64,000 bases of DNA from Vermamoeba vermiformis (GCA_045837725.1 JBEWZL010000036.1:124001-188000); one strand, 5' to 3'. Positions 25,307 through 36,392 are shown, counted from the first letter of the stretch. Made by a program: numbers and translations. The notes: a model not told the origin generated them from the letters alone.

Positions 25307-26506
25307 ATGAGGTAAGCGTCAGTTGTAGAGCAAGAATCAAGACTCGAACTGCCCGATTCGTTTTCTCAATCTTTTTCAATTCTCCATCTGGGCCTAAATA
25401 TACTAACCGTATTATTATAGCACCACCACACTTATTCCCCCCGTTGTTTGGGCTCAACGAAAGGACAAGCTCTTCGTTGCTTTTCAAGTCCCCGAAATTA
25501 AGGGCGAGAAGGTCGAGCTTACTGAAGACAAGCTTTCTTTCACTGGCTCTGCTAATGGCAAAAATTACCACGTTGACCTCGAGTTTTATGCCCCCGTTAC
25601 TGCTGAGGTAAATAATATTGTGGTTATTTAATAATAATTTTTCTTCGTCACCAAATCCAAACGATTGAACAATGGATAGCGCTAGCTCTTACAATTATTG
25701 ATCGTGGATATATTAAAATTAGGGTAGCAAATGGGCTGTTCACGGTAAAGAAATGCAATTCGTTATCATGAAGAAGGAAGTCAAGAAAGAGCACTGGCCC
25801 AGATTGCTCAAGAACAGCGGCAAATACAACTGGTTGAAGGCTGACTGGAGCAAGTGGGTCGATGAGGACGAAGAAGACGCCAAGCCCGACTTTGATGGCC
25901 TCGGTAAGTAGCCTCGAAAATATTCTTTCAGAACGATCGAGTTGCATCTCGCTTGCAAATTTGCGCCTGGTACTTGCTACTGCTTTTGCTCGATTAATAC
26001 AAGTACTGAGCACGTAATATTATTTTAAATTTGTTAACTGCCGCTCGGTGGTGCCACGTCAGCATGACGCTACATCCACGTACTTCTGAGAACTAACGCT
26101 TACTTACTAATAGACTTTGGTGGTATGGGTGGCTTCCCTGGTATGGGCGGCATGGGTGGCCAATTCGGTGGCATGCCTGGTATGCCTGGTATGCCTGGTA
26201 TGGGCGGCATGGACTTTGGCGGCATGGGCGGCATGGAAGGTGACGACGAAGGTACGTGACGCGATCTGCATCTTTTTTAATGCTAAATGATGCACGAATA
26301 TAACCTAGAGTATAATGAGTGCATGCAATTAATTACGATATCTTACAATAATTGGTTAAAAGCAGCTAATTACTGGTTTTTATTGCGCGTGCACGCTACC
26401 GCTTGACGGTTACTAACTGGACTTTGTATTTGCATTAGATGATGACGATATGCCTCCTATGGAAGATGACGAAGGCGAGGGTGAAAAGAAGCCTGAGACC
26501 ATCTAA
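25307..26506 (+). CDS. Hsp90 co-chaperone p23
   Basis: p23/Sba1 family; binds the closed ATP state of Hsp90 and slows its ATPase. Five exons: 25307-25311 (ATG-AG only), 25421-25607, 25723-25903, 26114-26251 and 26439-26506, all in phase, giving about 192 residues. The CS domain opens with PPVVWAQRKDKLFVAFQVPE. The p23 signature HWPRLLKNSGKYNWLKADWS-like block lies at about 25790-25855, followed by the acidic KWVDEDEEDAKPDFDG. The tail is a Gly-Met-rich repeat (GMPGMPGMPGMGGM type, about 26120-26235) as in plant p23, and then DDDDMPP with an acidic end. AATAAA follows near 26601. Confidence 0.93.
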
Positions 26507-26756
26507 ATTAGGAACTAGTAGCTTAATGAATTAGATCAGATCTGGGTCCCGTAAATGAAGTAAAATTCAACGAAGAGCGAAATTACTTCCATTTGTTATA
26601 TAATAAAACCAAAACAAAAACTTTAAAAGAATGTATGTGTAGCACTTGCGTGTATAACGTGTCTATTTTCTGAGCTCAAGGTCTCAAACTGGATAGAGGC
26701 GTCTTTTCGTTCATTAATTTTTTTGCTCAAGTCAGAGAACCACTCAAGCACTTATA

Positions 26757-28171
26757 ATGTTGTCGAGATCTTTTGGATTCGCGAAGAACTTGTTGCGCAA
26801 GTCTTCTCGCATGTATTCTACTGCCCCTAGAGTAAGCCTTGCCCGATAACAAACATTTCACGTTCAAAAAATTTTAAAAATTATTTATCAATTACTTTAT
26901 GAATATTTATTGTATAAATAATCGTGATAATATTTATTCTAATTTATCCGCGCAGACTAACATCAAGAAAATCGGTGTTATTGGATCTGGACAGATGGGT
27001 ATTGGTATTTCTCAAGTCGCCAGTCAAATCGCCAAGATCAATGTCGTCGTGGTAGACACTCAAAAAACTATCTTGGACAAGAATATTAGCTTCATGGGTA
27101 CGCTTCTCTACCGCCACATCCGATCGCACCACTCACCCGTTATTAGATTCTATCTTGGCCAAGAATGTTGCTAAGGGCAAGATGACTGAAGAAGAAAGAG
27201 TTCAAGCTCGTTCGCGCATCACTGGCACAACTGACTTGAAGGACTTGAAAGACGTCGATTTTGTTATTGAGGCAAGTCTCGCGATCCGGATCTGCCTTTG
27301 GGCTCGCGCGTTCAACCATATATTAACAAATGCTATTATTATAGGCCGTCAGCGAGAACTTGGACTTGAAGCACAAATTGTTCCGCGAGTTGTCCTCTAT
27401 CACTGCTCCGGATGTGATCCTCGCTAGCAACACTTCTTCGATCTCTATTACTAAGATTGCTGCTGTTACTAACAGACCCGACAAGGTACTACATTAACAT
27501 ATATGAATAATGCGTTAATACCAAGTCTAACTCGGGTCTTGTTCTAGGTTATCGGCATGCACTTCGTAAGCTTTGAAAGATTTAATTATTTGTAGTTCGT
27601 ATCAATTGATATATATATACAGATGAACCCTGTGCCCGTTATGCAATTAGTAGAAATTATTAAGGGCTTGGCTACGAGCACTGAGACCCTCGACACAACC
27701 CTGCAATTGGCTACTGCTATGGGCAAGACTACGACCAAGTCTGAAGATGTTCCGGGCTTCATTGCTAACCGTTTATTGATGCCTTATATCAATGAGGCTA
27801 TTTACGCTCTTTACGAAGTAAGATCTGCACTCCGTTACGCGGGATCGAAAACTCATTTACTAATTTGAGTTTTATTTAGGGAGTTGGTTCTCGCGAAGAC
27901 ATCGACAAGACTATGAAGCTTGGTACTAATATGCCCATGGGTCCTCTTACTCTTGCTGACTTCATTGGTCTCGATACTTGCTTGGCTATTATGAGGTAAG
28001 ATCTGAACTAGAATTCGCTACAGCTATTATAAGGTTACTAATACCTTAATATACAGAGTGCTCCACAATGAGTTGGGTGACTCAAAGTACCGTCCTTGCC
28101 CTCTGCTCGTCAAGTACGTGGATGCTGGCTGGCTCGGCAAGAAGACTGGACGAGGTTTCTACACTTACTAA
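26757..28171 (+). CDS. HADH: Mitochondrial 3-hydroxyacyl-CoA dehydrogenase
   Basis: NAD-dependent oxidation of 3-hydroxyacyl-CoA in fatty-acid beta-oxidation, or the related 3-hydroxybutyryl-CoA dehydrogenase. Eight exons: 26757-26831, 26956-27097, 27147-27271, 27345-27485, 27548-27565, 27623-27817, 27880-27995 and 28057-28171. Exon 1 encodes a basic presequence ([13 protein letters not shown]) with an R-x-Y-S cleavage motif. The NAD fold has [14 protein letters not shown]. The catalytic histidine is in [20 protein letters not shown], and the C-terminal domain carries [18 protein letters not shown] and ends [11 protein letters not shown]. The intron at 27272-27344 starts with GCAAGT (GC-AG). 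Exon 5 is only 18 nt and carries the catalytic His. Confidence 0.95.
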
Positions 28172-28393
28172 CGTGTTTAGAAATATAAACATAGCTATTT
28201 ACATTACGCAATCTCAAACATCGGTTGCGCAACCTCCGTTTCAGATCAAGCTGGATCGAGCTTCGCTACGGGTGTACAATACTTGTAACATATCATCAGT
28301 TTTACGAGTTTTATTATTGTCGGTAGTGGCCGCAATCGTATTTGTTAGATTGCTTCGAGTACATGAAACATAATTAACAACAACAGCGAACAG

Positions 28394-30397
28394 ATGACAA
28401 CATTTAAGTTGACCGACGAGCTTCAAAGTCAAATCTCAGAAGAGGTGCGTGAATGGTCCCTCGCGCACGGTCTATTAATGGGTGGTAAAGTCGCACCGGT
28501 CACGCTCTTGCCCACGCAATATCCCAAGCAGTTGTTCCATCAAGCTGAAGCGTTAGCATTGCCATTTAATAGATTGACACATTTAGTGGCATATGATCGC
28601 AAATTTATGAATGAAACGATGAAATAGTAAGTAGAAATCAATTTCAGAAAATAATTCAAAAATAATCGAAAATTCTCCAATAATTTCTGGCGTTGATATT
28701 TTACGACGGCAACCGTCGGTATATAATAAAATACTTATTTGACGGCAGCTTTAATATTAACGGAGCTTTTGATTTAGTGTCCGAGATCCGTTCGCGCAAT
28801 CTCTTCTGAAAATCTACAACACAGTTTTCGACGAAGGCTTGGCCCAAGTAAGCAATAAACTATCATTGTATATCTATATTTACAATCAATTCAGACTAAA
28901 GTGCTCGGCATTCACCGATCAGATTACATGATCCACCAACAGGCCAATAGCAGCGCAGCACCTTCACTGAAACAAGTAGAAATGAACAGAATATCATGTG
29001 CATTTGGAGCACTAAGCAGTTTAACAAGCAAATTACATAAGTAAGCCAAAGACTATTAAATCTACTTGTTACTTATTTTGGATCTGTAGACATGTGATTG
29101 AACAGTTCGAGTTAGAAGAACTTTATTCGACCAATCAGCTACCTCCAAAGAATGACAACATCGAGAATATTCCATTCGCACTGAGTGAGGCACACAGACA
29201 TTACGGCAAGCCTAAGTAAGCCATCTTAAAGATAGCACTGTTCAACGGATCCGTAACCTTCTCGTTCAGTGCTGCAGTTGTGTTTTTAGTCCAGCCTGGT
29301 GAAAAGAATTCGATCGATCAACGGCAATTAGGATATAAATTACAGGAAAAGTACGATCATTTTGATTGGCCACCGACCGAATCCACTAATTTAACTTGCC
29401 TAATATAGTTATGGCATTAAAGTCCTGCGAAGAACTCACCACGATATTTATGAACGCGCCAAGCTCGATGAAAATAACGGCCGTGCATTGTGGATGTAAG
29501 TCAAATAATACTTTTGTCGCAGGTCAGAGTTTGACAGGTGTCATTTTTTTGACAGTGACGGCCATGAGGTGTCAGTCATTTATTTCCGCTCTGGCTACAC
29601 GCCCAAAGACTACCCCACTGAAGCTGAATGGGCTGCCAGACTGACTATTGAACGATCACGTGCCATCAAATGCCCGAACGTAGCGTACCAATTAGCAGGG
29701 CTGAAGAAAGTCCAGCAAGTGCTCGCAGACCCAGGCGTTGTCGAGAAGTTCATGCCCACTGAGGCCGCACAATTGCGAGAAAGTTTTGCTGGTTTGTATT
29801 CACTTGACCCGCCTCAAGTCCAACAAACCATTGCGCGGCTGTTGAACAACATTGATGGTCACGTGATGAAGCCACAACGCGAGGTATGTATTAGAGCTAT
29901 GTCATATGGATAGGAGCTAACGCGTTGATGACACTAGGGCGGAGGTAACTTATTCTACGGCAATGAGATGAAACAACACTTGTTGAAGGCCAAAGAAAAC
30001 AACGATTTCAACGGTAAGTTCAACAGCCTAATACTTCTAAATAATCTTCATCAACTTACGTACGATACAAAGAACTCGCTGATTGGATTGCGATGGAACG
30101 ACTTTACGCCCCTGCAGTTGACAGTAAGTAGCGCAGACTTGCCGATGAGTACGTTATTTATTTATGCTCTCAGGTCTCGTGCTGCGTGACGGTGTTGTGA
30201 CTCCCACACAAGGCGTGCAAGAGCTAGGCATGTTCTCGTGTTGTTTGGCAGACACGACCACGTACAACGGACAGACAGTGGTCGAGTACCACTTGAACAC
30301 GCACAGCGGACACTTGTTGCGCACCAAATCAGCGGACAAAGAAGACGGTGGTGTCGCTGCTGGTGTTGCGGTCCTTGACTCACCGTTCTTAGTTTAA
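28394..30397 (+). CDS. GSS: Glutathione synthetase (eukaryotic ATP-grasp)
   Basis: Joins gamma-glutamylcysteine and glycine to make glutathione in the cytosol. The start at 28394 opens [20 protein letters not shown]. Recognisable blocks are [49 protein letters not shown], the ATP-grasp loop [15 protein letters not shown] and the glycine-rich lid [18 protein letters not shown] at the C-terminus. These agree with human GSS, which ends [16 protein letters not shown]. About ten exons with short introns; the stop is at 30395-30397 with AATAAA at 30413. Part of its 3' end is repeated in broken form at 32666-32896. Confidence 0.93.
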
Positions 30398-30648
30398 TGT
30401 AATGCGAACCATAAATAAAAACTATCTCGTTAAGTATCAAATGCAGATTGATTACTCGCTGTAGTCGAATAATAATTAAACTTGAGCGATCCCGGATTTC
30501 CAGACGACGCCGTTGGTGCTTGCATCATCTGTAAAAATAAGCCACCCTTGCGATCTATAAGTTGTTTTTAATTACCCGAAACTTGTTCGGCAAACCAAAA
30601 ACGGATCAGTTTTTAATTTTTAACAAGAAACAAACCAAAACGCCACAA

Positions 30649-32539
30649 ATGGACTTATTCGAGGCAAGACGTGAAGGATATATTACAGCATTAAAGGATC
30701 TCCATAAGGACGGCATTCTATCGTTGGAGGAATTCAGAAAGCGAGAAGCAGAGCAGTTGGCGGTAAGGTCCAGCTCAAAAAAATTAGCCCGTTAATTGGA
30801 TTATTCAATTATTAACTATTAGAGCACATTTACATCGTTAAACAGCTTCTTTATTTTTCGTAGTATTATTTCGATTTTAAGTTCGAAATTGCAAATTCTA
30901 ACTCTTATTCAAGAAACAATATACCCGCCCTTTTGCCAGTACTTTATTTGGTGATAGCACCTTATTTGGTGGCCAGGCAAACACTTCTCCCTTTGGTGGC
31001 CCTGGATCTTTTAGTTTCGGATCTACAGCAGAGCCAAGTCCAAATCTCTCAGCATTTGATCTTCGAGCAGAGTCTAATAGTACTCCATTTACCTTTGGCT
31101 TAAGTCCCTCCAAGAGCAATAATGATACCGCGTTTCCAAGTTTCAGCTTCCCTGCATCTGGGTCTGACAAGCTAAACGAACAAGGTAGTGCTTATAATAT
31201 ATAGCGCTAATTGATATGAATTAATTTTAAAAGCGCCGAATTTCAAATTAATTTTTTTTGTTTTAGATGCGGACGATGAAGTCGACGAGTTAGCGGCACA
31301 AATCCAATCGAGCACCTTGCAAGTTCGAGATTTTGTTATCAGAGAAGGCATGTCAGTGCCAGTCTCATCATCAGGCACTATTCCTGCATTCAAAATATGT
31401 ATTGTGGGTGACGGCGGTGTTGGCAAAACATCCTGGCTCAGTCAACTGAAGACCGGCACATTTGACACAAAATACGTTCGTAAGTGTTAATTAGCTTCAT
31501 TAGTAACGCATTTGATAACATTAAACATCGTAAATATAACCACTATTATGCTTATTTGAATTTTATTTGATGTTACTTCGAGCAATCGCAAATTGAATTA
31601 AAGATCCGTTGGATTTAATACTAAATTGTTTACAATCGCTGTTTTGTTAATTAACTTAATTGCAATCACAATTTTAACGATTACTAATGATCCATTCATT
31701 CAATATTAAAGCAACGGTTGGCGTGGAAGTCATGCCTGTCGTCGTGACCACAAACTATGGACCAGTCTGCATCAATGCCTGGGACGTGGCGGGACAAGAA
31801 AAGTTTGGGGGGCTGAGAGACGGTTATTTGTACGTAACGACATAATAATATAGTATTCCTATTTAAGTTAAAAATGTAGTTGCGATGAAAAGTCGGATCC
31901 GGTGTTCGAAATTTCAGCGCAAATCTTTAAAGCAGTCTTACTATATTATACTAACGACAATGTATTTTTAGTACTGGATCTAATGCCTATGTGATTATGT
32001 TTGACGTGACAAGCAGAGTGACGTACAAAAACGTTCCAAATTGGTATCGTGATGTGACCCGAGAAAATTGTGACCGGCCAGTCGTGTTAGTTGGCAACAA
32101 ATGTGAGTTGAAAGAGCGCAAAGTTCGGCCCAAAGAGATAACTTTTCATCGCAAAAAAGTAAGTCAAACTTAAAACTACAATTTTTCGGATCTTTACGAG
32201 CGAGTCCTAGCAACATCTAGTAATTAACTAACACTCATATTGCCTAGGGTTTGCAGTACTATGACATGTCAGTGAAGAGTTGTTATAATATTGAGAAGCC
32301 GTTTTTACATTTATTACGAATGCTGATCCGGTACGTAACACAATCAATTTGCTCGAAAGGAAATTTCGTTATTAATACATTATTTTTCTTTTAGTGATCC
32401 CGATTTACATTTCGTGTCCGCTACTGATGGCACAGCACTACCAGAAGTGCCTATTACAAACCAACAAATTGCGCAGTACGAAGAAGAACTGAAGCGCCTT
32501 GAAACTGCACGTCCTCTTCTTGATGACGATGAAATTTAA
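30649..32539 (+). CDS. Ran-type GTPase with N-terminal FG-repeat-like extension
   Basis: Seven exons join in phase: 30649-30762, 30914-31184, 31267-31479, 31712-31829, 31972-32158, 32248-32330 and 32395-32539, giving 376 residues. Exon 1 encodes a short helical SHOCT-like piece ([20 protein letters not shown]). Exon 2 encodes about 85 residues with FG dipeptides like nucleoporin repeats ([33 protein letters not shown]). The GTPase domain is Ran-like throughout: P-loop [10 protein letters not shown] (about 31407-31436), [53 protein letters not shown] and an acidic end (LLDDDEI) as in Ran DEDDDL. The base-specificity motif NKxD reads NKCE. Ran drives nucleocytoplasmic transport and FG repeats line the pore, so a pore-tethered Ran variant is the natural inference. 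The acceptor at 30913 (CAAG) is the least certain junction. Confidence 0.88.
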
Positions 32540-32665
32540 ATTTAATAAAACGTTCAAACTCGCAGCTGCGACCAAGTACACAAAATGTCTTGATTCGTTT
32601 TGATCGGATATGCTGTCCCGTTTGACACTTTGACACCAGTGTCATCGCGTGGGACTATGACACGC

Positions 32666-32896
32666 GATACAAAGAACTAGCTGTGTGGATTGCTATGGAA
32701 CAACTCTACGCTCTTGTGTGGTTGTTGTAAGTAGTTTGTACAACCTTGGTAGTGATAGGACATAATTCCTGATTGTTGTTAGCGAACAAAGAAGATGGTG
32801 GTGTCGCTGCTGGTGTTGCAGTCCTTGACTCACCGTTCTTAGTTTAATGTAATGCGAACCATAAATAAAAACTATTACTTGTTAAGTATCAAAATT
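32666..32896 (+). pseudogene. Partial, internally deleted copy of the glutathione synthetase 3' end
   Basis: Two blocks match the gene at 28394-30397. Positions 32666-32735 match parent 30064-30131 (part of an exon running into its GTAAGTAG donor). Positions 32781-32896 match parent 30331-30441 (last exon, TAA stop and the AATAAA-bearing 3' flank). About 200 bp of the parent between the blocks is missing here. The intron donor is kept, so the copy arose from DNA, not from mRNA. The copied block has base changes and no start, so it cannot encode a working enzyme. Confidence 0.82.
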
Positions 32897-32933
32897 TTAT
32901 AGTACAAAATTTACATACAAATATATATACAAT

Positions 32934-33555
32934 TTACGTCTCTATAGAAGAATAGATGTTGGGCTTTGGAGAAGGAGAAGTTAAAATTGTTTGCAGGTAA
33001 TCGACCATCTTTGTGGCCCTTTTCAGCTTTGTCTCGAGCTTTTCATTTTGGGCCTCGAGTATGGCAACCCTCCTGGAAGCGAGCAAATTAGTACTGCAAT
33101 TACTTGTGATAGGACTGCTTACTGTCTCAGCATTTTGATGCTGCCGCTGCTCTTCTTTTCCAAATCTCGGAGCTTAGTAGTCAGCCCAGTGACTTGGCGT
33201 TGAAGTGCGTCATTGACACTGGTCAGTTCGGTGACTTGGTGTTGAAGCGCGTCATTGGTATTGGTCAAATCGGTGACTTGGCGTTGAAGCTCGTCATTGG
33301 CACTGGTCAAATCGGTGACTTGGCGCTGAAGCCTGTCGTTAGTGTCGCTCAATTGGGCACTCTTCTCATTACAGTCTCGAACTTGACTCTGAAGACGACC
33401 AACTTCGGCGATCAGCACGCCGACCTGATCTGCAAAACCTCTAAGCAATTGAATCAAGTACAACAATTCGACTTACCATCCTCAATTAGGGCAGGCACTT
33501 CCGTTAAGCCGCTGGCTAGGTAGGCAACCGAGGGCTTTAGCACTTCTTGCGACAT
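32934..33555 (-). CDS. Small coiled-coil protein
   Basis: Three exons join in phase: 33555-33477, 33429-33123 and 33072-32934, giving 174 residues. The start MSQEVLKPSVAYLASGLTEV is followed by a long heptad-repeat helix. Its centre is four near-identical 14-residue units (xxNDxLQRQVTxLT) that come from a 42-bp tandem repeat at 33189-33356. The last exon continues the coil (VAILEAQNEKLETKLKRATK) and ends with a short Ser/Pro tail. No family recognised. The stop lies 38 bp from the end of the glutathione synthetase fragment and converges on it. Confidence 0.75.
33189..33356. repeat. Four-copy 42-bp tandem repeat inside a coiled-coil exon
   Basis: Units begin at 33189, 33231, 33273 and 33315, each starting gtgacttgg. 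Copies differ at only a few bases each. The unit is 14 codons, exactly two heptads, so copy number can change without altering the reading frame or the coiled-coil register. Confidence 0.9.
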
Positions 33556-34179
33556 AAGTACCGGCAATGATGTAACGTGTGGTCTTGACGAGTTAAGTTT
33601 GAAGAAAATGAAATAACTTGACGAAAAATTCTGTTTTATAGTTTTTGGCAGCTAAAAATACCGACCAATCAGAATGCATTAGATTGTTGCATTTCCCGCC
33701 TTGGCTATCACAAAGATAACGGCTATTATCTCAAACGCAAAAAGGGCGGGAACGTTGCTGCTACAATTTCGCGTTCGGAACTTGATCTGAAGGTGAAAGG
33801 CCGCAATTGGGCATTACTTAGTGCATTTAGATTCTCTTATGCTTATATAATCGTTTCTCAATTAATGAGCACGTTTCAGAGAGAAAACAATCAACTTTCA
33901 ATTCGTTGTCGATCTGCTAATGAATTCTTACAAGCCTTTACAGAGTCCAGAAAATGTCAGATGTACTTTATTTATTAAATAATATATTCCCTGGTACCAT
34001 CCAGTTAATTATTATTCTCTATAGTTCCAAGTTTTAAGCTTTCCGAACAATTCAATTAATTTTTTATCGAAAATTAATTAATTATTGAAGCGACTATTGC
34101 GCAGTTTGCAAGAAATAGTACGCACACTATTGCCTAACCAAGAATAACTTGTAACAACTTTGTTTTGAAAACAAACTTA
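33556..34179. promoter_or_regulatory. Intergenic region with paired E2F-like sites
   Basis: This 624-bp gene-free stretch lies upstream of the coiled-coil gene (minus). It carries a CCAAT (33663-33668), TTTCCCGCC at 33692-33700 and an inverted GGCGGGAA at 33745-33752, about 45 bp apart. TTTCCCGC is a textbook E2F/DP site. The remaining part toward 34179 is AT-rich with no gene seen; it also contains the 3' flank of the JmjC gene. Confidence 0.45.
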
Positions 34180-35404
34180 TTATAATTCGTCTTTTAGTGT
34201 GTCTTCTGTACCGACTACACTACTGCTACACTTAATATGGCTATCTTGAGCTTCTTGTAGCTCAATAATGGCATCAACGAGTTGAATAGTGACTGCAGGC
34301 AACGGATCGGAATGACAATAGTACCAGTAGTTAACAGCAACGTTGCGTCCTTCGGATACGACTTGGTGCCACCATAGCGATGGTAAATATAATACGTCGC
34401 CTTCTTCTACTGTCGCCTATAGTAATATAAATTAAGTTAAAGAGATCTGGGATCTTACATGCCGTTACACGAGGCTATGTGCACGAGAAAAGTTACGTCC
34501 AATTGATAGTACATAACTATGATATATGATATAAATATGTACCTTAAAGGCCGTAGCTTTCTCGAACAACGGAAATTGCTTCAGATCCGGATGCGTGATG
34601 TTGAGTTTAGTCGTGTAAGTGCGTTGACCAGGAATAGCCATTGAAGGTGGCCTCGGGTAAAGATACCGTGCTTGATGAGGTGGATATACAGTGAAGTGTT
34701 TCTTGCCTGCCAGCATCACCAGTAAGTTCTCGTTGTCGTCGAAATGTAGCGGTGTCAATTGGCCCCCGCTGCCCATCCAGAAGTTGCTCTTTTCATATTC
34801 GAGCATGGCATCGAATCCAAACCGTGAAATATGCTTCTTAATCTCGGGGACTGTAGTATCGATGTCTTGTTGTGCGATATAATATCGTTTGGGACCAGTT
34901 GGATTTGAAAACAGATCGAGGAACTGACTCACGGTCATATCTTCGCTTATCATCTCGCTTTGATAGAAATGAAATACATTGTCGTCCTTAGCGACTTCTA
35001 CTCGCACGCTGAGTATAAGAGAAGCATTGGTAATTTAATCCGGACTTATTCGAACGAATGGTTCATGAACCGGATTTCGTCAAGACTTACCTCTTGTGGC
35101 CTATTAAATTCCTTACAAAATCATTTGTCCAGTCACTAGGCTTCGAGGGCCAGTTCTTCAACGCGCCACGGATCAACACAGGTTGACTCGCTTGTACATA
35201 GTCACGAAAAAATTTTGCTCGCGATAATGACGATGCCTGGATGGTAGGAAGTTGTTCTGGATCTAATTCAAAATTATTAAAAATATTTAGAGCAACCGAA
35301 AGCAGATTTCAAATGACGCCAACAAACTGTTTCTTACCAGGTATGTCTGCAACGGCGAAGCCAATAAAAAATATTATTAATATTAAACCTAATTCATACT
35401 TCAT
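34180..35404 (-). CDS. ER-lumenal JmjC (cupin_8) dioxygenase ending in KDEL
   Basis: Fe(II)/2-oxoglutarate oxygenase fold of the JMJD/FIH type. Four exons join in phase: 35404-35338, 35262-35091, 35008-34543 and 34416-34180, giving 313 residues. An N-terminal signal peptide is clear (MKYELGLILIIFFIGFAVA). The iron-binding HxD is in QLTPLHFDDNENLLVMLAGK and the distal His in LPSLWWHQVVSEGRNVAVNY. Family blocks VLIRGALKNWP and FWMGSGGQLTPLHFD are present. The last four residues before TAA are K-D-E-L, the classical ER-retrieval signal. It should therefore act in the ER lumen, perhaps on secretory proteins, in the manner proposed for human JMJD8. The substrate is unknown. Confidence 0.88.
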
Positions 35405-35544
35405 CAGGTTGTTGTGTTTGCTTCAATGATGGAACATCGTTGACGCGAAAATCTTTTTTGCGCTTTAAACAATATACCCCCTCGCTTTCGTGAATATTAT
35501 TATGGACTAGGATCTTAAGATAAATACCTTCAATGGTTTGTTTA

Positions 35545-36392
35545 TTACACGATCAGTGCGATCAGAGAAAGAGCACCGACTGCACAGTGCAGTACTCGCC
35601 TAAAAATCCTGAGTTTGAGATCAGCATCAACCGGGGCATTGCATAACTGTATGGATCCATGATAGCACATCAATATGTATCACAACATGATCCACGCTCT
35701 GTTATGAAGAGAACAGCAAATCAAGTCGTGAGTTGGGATTGAAGACATTGAGCTCCAGTAGCTGATAAATAGTTGCCAAGTTTACTCCATATAAATTTAG
35801 CGCGGTTCTTTGATAGTCAACGAGTTTATCTACAAGCTTAATCGAGGACAGACTTGATCGCATGCGCCAGATGTGCTTTGTGAGCTGTAACGAGCTTGTG
35901 TCGTCTTCTATTCAATATCAATGCAATAGAGTATATGACAGTCGAACATATAGACATCGAGACTAGCGTAATAAACAGACGCATCCATCGTTTGTCCGTT
36001 GATTTTTGTCATCTGACGCGGACCAGTCAATTGAAAATATAAATATGCGTAAGCTACTCCAATGCATATACCATATATCAGTACTATAGTGCTTGCTACA
36101 AATGAGCATTAATATTAATTTGTGAGATTCTGTCAATTAATTCAAAATTATAATCTCCTACCAACCACGCCTTGAAAACTAACTCTAGGCTGTGTAGTAT
36201 TTGAAGCGCGTAGTCCAGCTATCGGTACCATTAATCCGCCAATTATATTGACCACTCCAAGCCAATAAAAGCCGTCCACGAAGAATTGACGATCTGAATA
36301 CTGCCAAGGCTTGCCATGACCAAGAATAAAAGAGCATAATAAAATAGAGCATTTGATCGCTCCAAACGAGTTACTAACACTTGTTGTCGCAT
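35545..36392 (-). CDS. Small multi-pass membrane protein, uncharacterised
   Basis: Five exons can be joined in frame: 36392-36375, 36309-36162, 36095-35964, 35907-35747 and 35646-35545, giving 186 residues. Predicted membrane segments are FYWLGVVNIIGGLMVPIAGL, STIVLIYGICIGVAYAYLYF and a C-terminal VLHCAVGALSLIALIV preceded by RIFRR. The middle is a soluble helical stretch (SSIKLVDKLVDYQRTALNLY). Two of the donors used (GTCTCG and GTCTTC) are weak, and the frame stays open upstream of the chosen ATG without another Met. Start and splicing are therefore provisional. I do not recognise the family. Confidence 0.45.

Noticed and set aside
24901-25571. Long proline-rich open frames on the minus strand opposite the G-rich tract and p23
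   Set aside because: Poly-Pro is the direct product of reading the G-run tract in reverse. The frames overlap p23 exons and have no splice or family support.
33194-33523. Plus-strand frame with repeated VIGTGQIGDLALK units
   Set aside because: It is the complement of the 42-bp coiled-coil repeat. The minus-strand reading has heptads, splice sites and a start codon; this one has none.
35545-36392. First read as a decayed four-helix membrane gene with two frameshifts
   Set aside because: A set of five exons with GT-AG ends joins in frame without any break, so introns explain the frame changes better than damage, though two donors are weak.
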